The notes under the pieces were generated by a model. It saw nothing but the letters and a program-made list of their open reading frames with translations, was not told the origin of the DNA and did not search any database. A stretch of 17,720 nucleotides of DNA. Source: G963674505 sp964575975 (GTDB taxonomy: Bacteria > Desulfobacterota > Desulfobacteria > Desulfobacterales > SKZT01). A program made the translations under genes and the position numbers. Each line of letters starts with the position of its first letter. The first letter of the stretch is position 1. Of this stretch, positions 1 through 7,884 are shown one piece after another. The DNA lies in NCBI GenBank assembly GCA_964575975.1, contig CAZNTU010000110.1:1-17720 (forward strand), written 5' to 3'.

Positions 1-849
1 TATTCTCCGGAGCGCATCAACTCCGGCGACAAGGTCCACACCGTGGACAAGATCGTTAAAGTCGTGTCGGGTTCGGACCCGGCCACGCTGGAGCTTCTGA
101 GCCTGGTCTACGGCAAAATCGTGAGCGCGGGCATCCACAAGGCTACATCGATCAAGGTCGCCGAGGCGGCCAAGGTGATCGAAAACACCCAGCGGGACCT
201 GAACATCGCGCTGATGAACGAATTGTCCATGATTTTCGACAAGATGGACATCGACACACTGGAAGTGTTGGAGGCGGCGGGAACCAAATGGAACTTCCTG
301 CCATTTCGGCCCGGCCTTGTCGGCGGGCACTGCATCGGGGTGGACCCGTACTATTTGACGTTCCGGGCCGAGTCTCTGGGGTATCATCCGGAAATGATCC
401 TCGCCGGACGAAGAATCAACGACGGAATGGGAAAATACATCGCCGAAAGGACGGTGAAGATGCTCATTCGCGCGGGAAGAAGAGTCAAGGACGCCCGCGT
501 CGCGGTGTTGGGGTTCACGTTCAAGGAAAACGTTCCGGACTTGAGAAATACCCGCGTCGTGGACATCGTCGAAGAATTGAAGGAGTACGGCGTGGACGTG
601 CTGGTCCACGATCCCATGGCCGACCCGGAGGAGGCCTGGAAGTACTACGGGGTACGTCTGTCCGGGCTGGAGGAATTCGTAGGCATGGACGCCGCGATAG
701 TAGCCGTGAGCCATGAACAATATCGCAGGATGGGAATCGCGGGAATCGCGAAAATGTGCGAGAACGGCGAACCGGTCGTGCTGGACGCTAAGGGGATGTT
801 CGACCCCGCCGAGGCCGCGTCCGACGGTGTCATGTACTGGCGGCTGTAA
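1..849 (+). CDS. UDP-N-acetyl-hexosamine 6-dehydrogenase, WbpA/TviB type (5'-partial)
   Basis: The gene enters the window already in frame; the first visible codons read YSPERINSGDKVHTVDK, the usual SPER-x-NPGD stretch of nucleotide-sugar dehydrogenases, so the N-terminal NAD-binding domain lies outside the window. The visible 282 residues carry the central dimerisation helix, the catalytic-cysteine motif GGHCIGVDPYYLT (Cys codon at 331-333) and the C-terminal UDP-binding domain (VLGFTFKENVPDLRNTR). The family oxidises UDP-GlcNAc or UDP-GalNAc at C6, through two NAD-dependent steps, to the uronic acid used in O-antigen or capsule. The sequence after the Cys motif (ILAGRRINDGMG) favours the WbpA/TviB branch over UDP-glucose dehydrogenase; the exact sugar cannot be told. 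The stop codon abuts the stop of the opposing hydrolase gene. An internal GTG at 43 is not a real start. Confidence 0.93.
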   Translation, partial: YSPERINSGDKVHTVDKIVKVVSGSDPATLELLSLVYGKIVSAGIHKATSIKVAEAAKVIENTQRDLNIALMNELSMIFDKMDIDTLEVLEAAGTKWNFLPFRPGLVGGHCIGVDPYYLTFRAESLGYHPEMILAGRRINDGMGKYIAERTVKMLIRAGRRVKDARVAVLGFTFKENVPDLRNTRVVDIVEELKEYGVDVLVHDPMADPEEAWKYYGVRLSGLEEFVGMDAAIVAVSHEQYRRMGIAGIAKMCENGEPVVLDAKGMFDPAEAASDGVMYWRL

Positions 850-1449
850 TCACACGCGGGAGGAAAGAACCTCGTCCAGCGTCCTGAATTTTTCCCAGAA
901 GAAATGGTCGGCTCCTTCTATGATTTCGAGGAAGGCCGAGGGATTCCAGGCGGGGACGTATTTTTCCAGGAGAGACGGGGGCGCCAGCTCGTCGGCGCTT
1001 CCCGTGACAACTAGGGAGAGGCTTTCGATGGGTTTCGCGGGGCCGAAATCCATGAAGGCTACCGGAGGGGAAACCATGACCATGCTCTCGAAGATATTTT
1101 CGCAATTCATTTGCGCGTTCACCCACGCGCCGAAAGAGTATCCTGCCAAGTGGATTCGATCCGCGCCCTTTCTTTTCAGCAACTCGGCGGCGGCCCGGAC
1201 GTCTTGGGCCTCGCCCGTTCCGTTCGAGTATACGCCGTCGCTGGCGCCCGCGCCGCGAAAATTGAACCGAAGGGTCGAAAAGCCTTTTTTCCGGTAAACC
1301 CCCGCGATCAGCTCCACCACCAGATTTTCCATGTCGCCCCCGTAGAGCGGGTGGGGATGGGTCACCACCACGCCTTTGCCTCCGGGTTGAAGATCCAGGC
1401 AGGCTTCCAGTTTCAAATCGCCGGATTCGAAAAACAGCCTTTCCTCCAT
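850..1449 (-). CDS. small alpha/beta hydrolase (COG2945-like)
   Basis: A 199-residue cytoplasmic serine-hydrolase fold without a signal peptide. The motif HPHPLYGGDM (residues 31-40) near the first strands, RFNFRGAGASDG after them, the nucleophile elbow GYSFGAW (Ser105), Asp152 in TGSADELAP and His181 in GADHFF make a complete catalytic triad. This set matches the small COG2945-type alpha/beta hydrolases, whose substrates are mostly unknown; an esterase or acyl-hydrolase role is an inference. The ATG at 1447-1449 is preceded by a strong AAAGGAG ribosome site. It lies 27 bases downstream of rnd on the same strand, so the two are probably cotranscribed. Its stop at 850-852 directly touches the stop of the dehydrogenase gene on the other strand. 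Confidence 0.9.
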   Translation of the reverse strand: MEERLFFESGDLKLEACLDLQPGGKGVVVTHPHPLYGGDMENLVVELIAGVYRKKGFSTLRFNFRGAGASDGVYSNGTGEAQDVRAAAELLKRKGADRIHLAGYSFGAWVNAQMNCENIFESMVMVSPPVAFMDFGPAKPIESLSLVVTGSADELAPPSLLEKYVPAWNPSAFLEIIEGADHFFWEKFRTLDEVLSSRV

Positions 1450-1476
1450 TTTTACTCCTTTCCGCCTCTTTTGCGT

Positions 1477-2616
1477 TCAAGGGCAATTGTTTAAAATTTC
1501 TAGAATGCTTTTTCCGAACTCTTTTTTCTGCCAATTTCTCAGTTCGCCGATCAGGTCGAGGTCGTCCATGTTTCTGGGCTTTTGGACGGCGAGGCTTATG
1601 AGGGCAGCCTTGGCCCCGACTATGGACGGTTCGACCTTGAGCTTTTTCGCGCGGGAATCTCTCCAGTCCTTGAGGGCCTTCACCCTTGCGGGCACGTGCG
1701 GATCCACGACGGGGGCCTTTTTCCGAGGATATTTGGGAAGTTCGTTGAACGGTATGTCGTAGGCAGACCGAATCGCCGAAATCGCCGCTCCTCCGAACAT
1801 GTTTATCTGCTTGGCGCTTAGCGCCCTGGTCTCCTGGAGGTCCTTCATTTCCGTGGGGGCGACTGCGGCAAGCTTCATGGCGGAAACGTTGGAGAAAACC
1901 TTGAACAGGGGACGGTCCTTTTCCTCCGCGATTTTCAGCCTCAGTCGCAAAAGAGATTCCAGAACGGCCAGACGTCGGCGGTTGAGGCGTCCGGCCCCCT
2001 TGAACTTCAAGAAAAGCGGCTCGCCGTTGTTGTCCGGCGTGCGCACGAGACTCAAGAGTTCGCATTCCTCCCTGACCCATTCCGTGCGTCCCTTCTCTTC
2101 CAGTTCCTTCTGGAGGATTTCCGCCAGAGGTTTCAAATAAATGGCGTCCCGGGCCGCATATTCGATCATTTTTTCGGGAAGAGGCCTTTCCGACCAGTCC
2201 TTTTTCTGGTACTTCTTGTTCAAATGCACGTCGAACCGCTTTTGCACCACGGCTTCCAGACCGGTGCTTTTCGCCCCGACGAAACGACTGGCCAACTGCG
2301 TGTCGAACAGATTCGCAATGACGATCCCGAAGTCCCTGTAAAGGGATCGCACGTCGTAGTCCGCGCCATGGAAAATCTTCCTTATCGCCGGGTTTCCGAA
2401 CGGGCGCTTCAGCGGCGACAAATCCTCTATTTTGAACGGATCGACAACGTAGCTGCGGTCGTCCACGGCCAACTGAATCAGGCACACCTTCTCCTTGAAA
2501 TGGAACATGGAGTCGGCCTCCACATCCACCGCCACCACATCCTGCCTGTCGATATGTTCTACCAGAGCCTCGAATTCCTCGCGAGTCTCGATTATTTCAT
2601 AATTCAGCGTCGGCAT
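1477..2616 (-). CDS. rnd: ribonuclease D
   Basis: A 379-residue 3'-5' exoribonuclease of the DEDDy group, close to the usual length of RNase D (about 375). Exo I is VAVDVEADSM (Asp31, Glu33), Exo II is HGADYDVRSL (Asp88), and Exo III is YAARDAIYL (Tyr153, Asp157), so all metal-binding and catalytic residues are present. A HRDC domain follows (roughly 215-295) and a second HRDC-like C-terminal part runs to the end. RNase D trims the 3' ends of tRNA precursors and other small stable RNAs. The ATG at 2614-2616 has an AAAGGAAA ribosome site a few bases upstream. It is the first gene of a probable two-gene unit with the hydrolase. Confidence 0.95.
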   Translation of the reverse strand: MPTLNYEIIETREEFEALVEHIDRQDVVAVDVEADSMFHFKEKVCLIQLAVDDRSYVVDPFKIEDLSPLKRPFGNPAIRKIFHGADYDVRSLYRDFGIVIANLFDTQLASRFVGAKSTGLEAVVQKRFDVHLNKKYQKKDWSERPLPEKMIEYAARDAIYLKPLAEILQKELEEKGRTEWVREECELLSLVRTPDNNGEPLFLKFKGAGRLNRRRLAVLESLLRLRLKIAEEKDRPLFKVFSNVSAMKLAAVAPTEMKDLQETRALSAKQINMFGGAAISAIRSAYDIPFNELPKYPRKKAPVVDPHVPARVKALKDWRDSRAKKLKVEPSIVGAKAALISLAVQKPRNMDDLDLIGELRNWQKKEFGKSILEILNNCP

Positions 2617-2771
2617 CGTTTCCTTTTATACTTCGAAGGGTTTCAATTTGTGGCCTTGCAAAACGAATTGATTGCGTTCTCCTTTTTTGTTCATGCTCCA
2701 TTGTTTTTCAAATACCAGAAAAAATAACAGCTAACAACGTCAAAGTCCATGTCGGAGGGTTCAGTTTTTCC

Positions 2772-2798
2772 TTTACAACCCAGCGAAGTTGCTATATC
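2772..2798 (+). promoter_or_regulatory. possible sigma-70 promoter for thrS
   Basis: TTTACA at 2772-2777 and TATATC at 2793-2798 are separated by 15 bases, which is shorter than the optimum of 17. It would give a leader of roughly 65 bases before the thrS ATG. A good TTGACA also occurs at 2825-2830 but has no acceptable -10 at the right distance. This is a weak call. Confidence 0.25.
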
Positions 2799-2868
2799 CT
2801 CCCCAATTGGCTTGTCGCTCGTATTTGACAACAAAGAAATCTACGATTCGTTCGTTTGAGCATGACAG

Positions 2869-4785
2869 ATGGTAAACATAACATTTCCGGATGAAACGAC
2901 AAAAACCTTCGAAAAGAACCCCACGGGCTTCGACGTGGCGAAGAGCATATCCGAGGGGTTCGCCAGAAACTGCGTCGCCATGGAAATCGACGGCGAACCT
3001 GCCGATTTGAGCCGGGAGATCGCAAGCGACGCCAAGGTTCGGTTTGTCACGGCCAAGGACCCCGAGGCTTTGCACATTCTGCGCCACACCGCCGCCCACG
3101 TCATGGCCCAGGCCATTTTGAGACTGTACAAGGACGCCAAGCTGACCATCGGTCCCGCCATCGAAAACGGCTTCTATTACGACATCGACATGGCGGCCGT
3201 ATCCGAGGACGATTTTCCGAAAATCGAAGAAGAAATGAAGAAGATCGTCAAGGCCAAGTACCCTGTGAAAAGGAGAATCGTGTCCAAGGACGAGGCTCTC
3301 GAATTCTACAAGGACGAGCCCTACAAGCGGGAGATGATTTCCGAACTCGACGGAAAGACGATTTCCTTCTACGACCAGGGCGAGTTCACGGATCTTTGCA
3401 GGGGGCCTCACGTTCCGGACACGGGTTTTGTCAAGGCGTTCAAGCTGACCAAGGTTTCGGGCGCCTACTGGAGGGCGGACCAGAACCGGGAGCAGCTCCA
3501 GAGAATATACGGGACGGCCTTTTTCGCGAAGAAGGACCTCGACGACTATCTGGCGTTTCTGGAGGAAGCCCGAAAAAGGGACCACAGGAAAATCGGCGCC
3601 GCGCTCGACTTGTTCAGCTTTCACGACGAGGCCCCCGGAATGCCTTTTTTCCACGCCAAGGGAATGGAGCTTTGGAACGAGCTTTTGAACTACTGGCGAG
3701 AGGAGCATCGGGCGGCCGGGTACGTGGAGACCAAGACCCCGATCATGCTCCACAGGAGCCTCTGGGAAAGAAGCGGCCACTGGGAGAACTACCGGGAAAA
3801 CATGTACACCACCGTCGTGGACGAGACCGAATACGCGATCAAGCCCATGAACTGCCCCGGCGGCATGCTCCTGTACGCTTCCCGTCCGCACAGCTACAAG
3901 GAGCTGCCCCTTCGTTCCGCGGAGATCGGCATGGTCCACAGGCACGAGCTGAGCGGAGTGCTGTCCGGCTTGTTTCGCGTTCGCGTGTTCCACCAGGACG
4001 ACGCCCACATCTTCATGCGGCCGGACCAGATCCGGCAGGAAATCCTCGGCGTATTGAAATTGGTGGAACGTATCTACAGCACGTTCGGCCTTACATTCCA
4101 CCTGGAGCTTTCCACCAGGCCCGAAAAGTCCATCGGAACGGACGAGCAATGGGAAACCGCCACCAACGGCCTCAAGGCCGCGTTGGACGAATACGGCCAG
4201 GAATACAAGATCAACGAGGGCGACGGCGCGTTCTACGGTCCCAAGATCGACGTCCACATCAAGGACGCCATCGGCCGGACCTGGCAGTGCGGAACGGTCC
4301 AATTAGACATGTCGCTTCCCGAAAGGTTCAATCTTCACTACATCGGGCAGGACAACGACCGGCACAGGCCCATCATGATTCACCGGGTCATTTACGGTTC
4401 CATCGAGCGTTTCCTGGGAATACTCGTGGAACATTTCGCCGGAAAGTTTCCCCTGTGGCTCGCGCCCGTGCAGATCAAGCTTCTGCCGATAAACGACGAC
4501 TTGATCCCCTTCGCGTCGGAAGTAAAGGACGAAATGGTCAGGAAAGGATTCAGGGTCGAGCTGGACGACCGCAGCGAGAGTTTGAAGAAGAAAATCCGGG
4601 ACGCCCAGCTGAGCCAGATTCCCCTGATGCTGACCATTGGAGAAAAGGAAAAGGAGCAAGGTACCTTGGCCGTGAGGACCCTCGACGGGGCCGTCAAGTA
4701 CGGCGTGTCGCGGGACGATTTTTACAACCGGGTCCGGGAGCATGTTCGCGGAAGAAAAACGGACTTGGAGATTTTTGCGGATTAG
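2869..4785 (+). CDS. thrS: threonyl-tRNA synthetase
   Basis: A 638-residue class II synthetase, near the 642 of E. coli, that attaches threonine to tRNA-Thr and hydrolyses mischarged Ser-tRNA. Domains in order are TGS (about 1-62), the editing domain with HTAAH (His73, His77) and FTDLCRGPH (Cys177, His181), the catalytic core with zinc-binding MNCPGG, motif 2 around VRVFHQDDAHIF and motif 3 near HRVIYGSIERF, and the anticodon-binding domain from LAPVQIKLLP to the end. All key residues are present. No clear Shine-Dalgarno sequence precedes the ATG, but the start fits the TGS domain of the family. It is not followed by infC-rpmI-rplT, its common partners; instead a small Cys-rich gene begins two bases after its stop. 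Confidence 0.97.
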   Translation: MVNITFPDETTKTFEKNPTGFDVAKSISEGFARNCVAMEIDGEPADLSREIASDAKVRFVTAKDPEALHILRHTAAHVMAQAILRLYKDAKLTIGPAIENGFYYDIDMAAVSEDDFPKIEEEMKKIVKAKYPVKRRIVSKDEALEFYKDEPYKREMISELDGKTISFYDQGEFTDLCRGPHVPDTGFVKAFKLTKVSGAYWRADQNREQLQRIYGTAFFAKKDLDDYLAFLEEARKRDHRKIGAALDLFSFHDEAPGMPFFHAKGMELWNELLNYWREEHRAAGYVETKTPIMLHRSLWERSGHWENYRENMYTTVVDETEYAIKPMNCPGGMLLYASRPHSYKELPLRSAEIGMVHRHELSGVLSGLFRVRVFHQDDAHIFMRPDQIRQEILGVLKLVERIYSTFGLTFHLELSTRPEKSIGTDEQWETATNGLKAALDEYGQEYKINEGDGAFYGPKIDVHIKDAIGRTWQCGTVQLDMSLPERFNLHYIGQDNDRHRPIMIHRVIYGSIERFLGILVEHFAGKFPLWLAPVQIKLLPINDDLIPFASEVKDEMVRKGFRVELDDRSESLKKKIRDAQLSQIPLMLTIGEKEKEQGTLAVRTLDGAVKYGVSRDDFYNRVREHVRGRKTDLEIFAD

Positions 4786-4787
4786 CG

Positions 4788-5006
4788 ATGACGGAAGGCA
4801 AGGACAAAAACGCCGGCGTCTCGACCCACCGGATCAAGTGGTGCGACCTTCGTTGCGAGCATGCCGGATTCGCGAAGGCGGACGCTTTGGACGGCAGTTG
4901 CAGGACGTTCCAGTCCATCTGGTGCGCGAAGCTCGAAAAACACGTGACCAAGAATTCCCCTTGCGAGGCCGAGTTCGGGAGCCGACGGCCGACCACGGGA
5001 TTTTGA
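4788..5006 (+). CDS. small Cys-rich protein of unknown function
   Basis: A 72-residue protein whose ATG lies two bases beyond the thrS stop, so it is probably translationally coupled to thrS. It has five cysteines (19, 23, 38, 46, 59) in the pattern WCDLRCEHAGF, LDGSCRTF, IWCAKLEKHV and SPCE, with no signal peptide or membrane segment. The arrangement suggests a metal-binding or Fe-S site. I believe similar short proteins with CDLRCE and SCRTF motifs occur in sulfate-reducer-like bacteria as hypothetical proteins, but that is from memory. A shadow would not be expected to keep such a regular Cys pattern and to begin and end so neatly between thrS and the formate dehydrogenase gene. Function unknown. 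Confidence 0.7.
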   Translation: MTEGKDKNAGVSTHRIKWCDLRCEHAGFAKADALDGSCRTFQSIWCAKLEKHVTKNSPCEAEFGSRRPTTGF

Positions 5007-5057
5007 ACATAGAATTTCCATGTTTTTTCAACCCATTCAAGGAGTGTGATTACAATC

Positions 5058-7820
5058 ATGGCGGAAAAAAACATTATTACAATCAACGGGAACGAATTCG
5101 CGTTCGAGCCGGGGGAGACCATTCTGGAAGTCGCGCGCAGAAATTCGGTGGACATTCCCACGCTGTGCCATTTGAAAGGCGCCACGCCCACCGGCGCCTG
5201 CCGCGTTTGCGTAGTCGAGGTGGAAGGCGCCCGGAGTCTTGTCGCCTCCTGCGCCACGCCCGCCGGAAACAAGATGGTGGTTCGCACGGAAAGCCAGCCC
5301 GTGATCGAGGCCCGCAAGCTGATCGTCCAGCTTCTGCTTTCCTCCGGAAACCACAACTGCGCCGTTCGCGGCTCCGACGACAAGGACTGGACACGGTTCC
5401 AGTTGAACGTCCAGGAGGACGACCAAAGCGACCAGCTTTGCCCGGTCTGGGGCGACTGCCGCCTTCAGGACCTGGCCTACCGCTACCAGGTGTCCGGGGA
5501 CATGTTTCCGGCCACCGGAAACAAGTACCCCATGGAGACGGTCAACCCGTTCATCGTGAGGGACTTCTCCCGCTGCATCCAGTGCGGACGGTGCGTGCAG
5601 GCCTGCAACGAGGTCCAGGTCAACAACGCCATCAACTTCGGGTACCGCGGGGCCGAGACCAAGATCGTGGCGTCCGGCGACCGCCCCTTGAAGGACTCCG
5701 ACTGCGTGTTCTGCGGCGAGTGCGTCCAGGCCTGCCCCGTGGGAGCGCTGGTGGAGAAGGACGTCCGCTACCAGGTGCGTCCGTGGGAGACCAAAAAGGT
5801 CAGGACCACTTGCAGTTACTGCGGCGTGGGCTGCCAGCTCGAACTGCACGTCAAGGACGGCCAGGTGGCGAAGGTGAACGGCTACGACGCCGCGCCCAAC
5901 CACGGCAGCCTGTGCGTGAAGGGACGCTTCGGGTACGACTTCGTCAATTCCCCGGAACGCTTGACCAAGCCGATGATCAAGGAAAACGGCCAGTTCGTGA
6001 AGGTGTCCTGGGACAAGGCGCTCGACTACGTGGCCAAGAGGTTCTCCGAAATCAAGGAAAAGCACGGCGCCGACACCATGGGCGTGCTGACTTCCGCCAG
6101 GGTCACCAACGAGGAAAACTACATCGCGAACAAGTTCGCGCGAGCGGTGTTGAAAACGAACAACATCGACCATTGCGCCCGTCTCTGACATAGCTCCACA
6201 GTGGCCGGTCTGGCCGCGGCATTCGGAAGCGGAGCGATGACCAACACCATCGGCTGCATCGAAAAGGCCGATGTAATCCTCGTGACGGGCTCCAACACCA
6301 CGGAAAACCACCCCGTGCTCTCCAGTTTCATGAAGAGGGCCGTCAAGAACAAGGGCGCGAAACTCATCCTTGTCGATCCCAGAAGAATCAAGCTCGCCGA
6401 GCACGCGCACCTCTGGCTGAGACAGAACCTCGGCACGGACGTCGCCTGGATCAACGGCATGATCAACGTCGTCATCAAGGAAGGCCTCTACGACAAGAAG
6501 TTCGTGCAAGAGCGCACGGAGAACTTCGAGGCGTTGAAGAAGACCGTCGAGAAATACACCCCGGAATACGTCGAGAAAATCACGGGCATTCCGGCCGCCG
6601 ATCTGGCGGAGGCCGCCCGCGTGTTCGCCCAGGCGGAGCGGGGAAGCATCTGCTACTGCATGGGCATCACCCAGCACATCACGGGCACGGACAACGTCAA
6701 ATCGCTCGCGAATTTGGCCATGATCTGCGGGCAGATGGGCAAGGAAGGCGCGGGAGTCAACCCTCTTCGCGGCCAGAACAACGTGCAGGGCGCCTGCGAC
6801 ATGGGCGGACTTCCCAACGTGTTCCCCGCGTACAAGCCCGTCACGGACGAAGCCGCCAGGAAAGTCCTGGAGGAAGTCTGGGGCGTCCAGGGCATTCCGT
6901 CCAAGCCCGGCTTGGTGGTTACCGACATGATTCCCAAGATTCACACGGGCGAAATGAAGGCCATGTACATCATCGGAGAGAACCCGCTGGTGTCCGACGC
7001 CGATCTGAGCCATGTGGAACATGCCATGAAGCACCTGGATTTTCTGGTCGTGCAGGACATCTTCATGACCGAGACCGCGCAGATGGCCGACGTGGTTCTT
7101 CCCTCCGCCTGCTTCGCGGAAAAGGACGGCACCTTCTCCAACACGGAGCGGCGCGTGGCCAGGGTCAGAAAAGCCGTGGAACCGCCGGGACAAGCCAAGG
7201 ACGACTGGTGGATCACCTGCGAGATCGCGAGCCGCATGGGCTACGAGATGAAGTACGATAACAGCGAGCAGATTTTCGAGGAGATCAGGAAAGTTACTCC
7301 CTCCTACGCCGGCATCACCTACGCGCGCATCGAGGAGGAAGGCATTCACTGGCCCTGTCCCAACACTGAGCATCCGGGAACGCCGATCCTCCATATCGGA
7401 CAGTTCACGAGAGGAAAGGGCATGCTCCACGCCATCGAGTACATTCCGCCGGCCGAGCAGATCGACGACGAATACCCGCTTTATCTGACCACGGGAAGGC
7501 TGCTGTACCAGTACCACACCGGCACCATGACCATGAAGTCGGAAGGCTTGAACGAGCGCGCCCCCGGAACCTACGTGGAGATTTCCGCGCAGGACGCCGG
7601 CAAGTTGAATCTTCTGGACGGCCAGAAGGTCAAGATCGCCTCCCGCAGGGGAGAGATCGAGGCCGACGTCAAGGTTTCGGACAAGGCCGTCAGCGGCACG
7701 GTGTTCCTGCCGTTCCACTACGCCGCCGCAGCCGCCAACCGGCTGACCAACGCCGCTCTGGACCCGGTTTCGAAAATTCCGGAATTCAAGGTGTGCGCGG
7801 TGAAGATCGCGAAATCCTGA
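5058..7820 (+). CDS. fdhA: selenocysteine formate dehydrogenase, NuoG-fused catalytic subunit
   Basis: One 920-residue gene read through an in-frame TGA at 6186-6188 (Sec377). The N-terminus holds a NuoG-like relay: [2Fe-2S] cysteines 37, 48, 51 and 65; a His-Cys segment (His99, Cys101, Cys128, Cys134); and two ferredoxin-type [4Fe-4S] motifs, CIQCGRCVQAC (173-183) and CVFCGECVQAC (216-226). Next comes the molybdopterin-oxidoreductase Fe4S4 motif CSYCGVGC...C (252, 255, 259, 286). The active site reads DHCARL-Sec-HSSTVAG, with the conserved His after Sec. The rest is the bis-MGD domain and the C-terminal molydopterin-dinucleotide-binding domain (YPLYLTTGRLLYQYHTGTMT). It oxidises formate to CO2, or the reverse, with Mo or W, most likely soluble. 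The ATG at 5058 is preceded by AAGGAG at 5039-5044; the GTG at 5046 is too close to that site. No NuoE/F-type or membrane subunit gene adjoins it. Confidence 0.95.
6186..6188 (+). other. selenocysteine codon (UGA) in fdhA
   Basis: TGA lies in frame between residues reading NIDHCARL and HSSTVAGLAAAFGSG. In formate dehydrogenases this exact position is Sec or Cys and ligands Mo/W. Homology continues in the same frame on both sides with no frameshift, and a SECIS-like hairpin follows at once, so this is recoding and not a nonsense mutation. Confidence 0.93.
6201..6217 (+). promoter_or_regulatory. bacterial SECIS apical hairpin
   Basis: GTGGCC (6201-6206) pairs with GGCCGC (6212-6217), with one G-U pair, around the five-base loop GGTCT (6207-6211). 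It begins 12 bases after the recoded TGA. The GGUCU loop is the same as in the E. coli fdhF SECIS, which binds SelB. The stem sits inside coding sequence for VAGLAA. Confidence 0.88.
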
Positions 7821-7847
7821 AATAGATTCGAATAAGCGTTAAAAAGG

Positions 7848-7882
7848 AAAAGCCTCCGGATTCGGAGGCTTTTCTGTTTTCT
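7848..7882 (+). terminator. intrinsic terminator of fdhA
   Basis: AAAAGCCTCCG (7848-7858) pairs perfectly with CGGAGGCTTTT (7863-7873) around a GATT loop, followed by a T-rich tract to 7882. It begins 27 bases after the fdhA stop. The A/T ends make it usable in both directions, so it could also end transcription of the decayed minus-strand gene to its right. Confidence 0.88.
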
Positions 7883-7884
7883 TT

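Noticed and set aside
830..2485. 551-codon open frame on the minus strand across rnd and the hydrolase gene
   Set aside because: Arg/Gly/Pro-rich shadow frame; the two real genes in the other frame have full catalytic motifs and ribosome sites.
2773..4302. 509-codon open frame opposite thrS
   Set aside because: Antisense shadow of a complete threonyl-tRNA synthetase.
5046..5060. GTG start for fdhA at 5046
   Set aside because: It lies one base after the AAGGAG site, too close for initiation; the ATG at 5058 has an acceptable though long spacing.
6186..6201. fdhA as two genes or a nonsense pseudogene
   Set aside because: Homology runs through the TGA without a shift, the position is the known Sec site, and a SECIS-like hairpin follows.
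5037..7718. 893-codon open frame on the minus strand opposite fdhA
   Set aside because: It is the antisense of a well-supported enzyme in GC-rich DNA, has biased Val/His/Gly/Asp composition and no family motifs.
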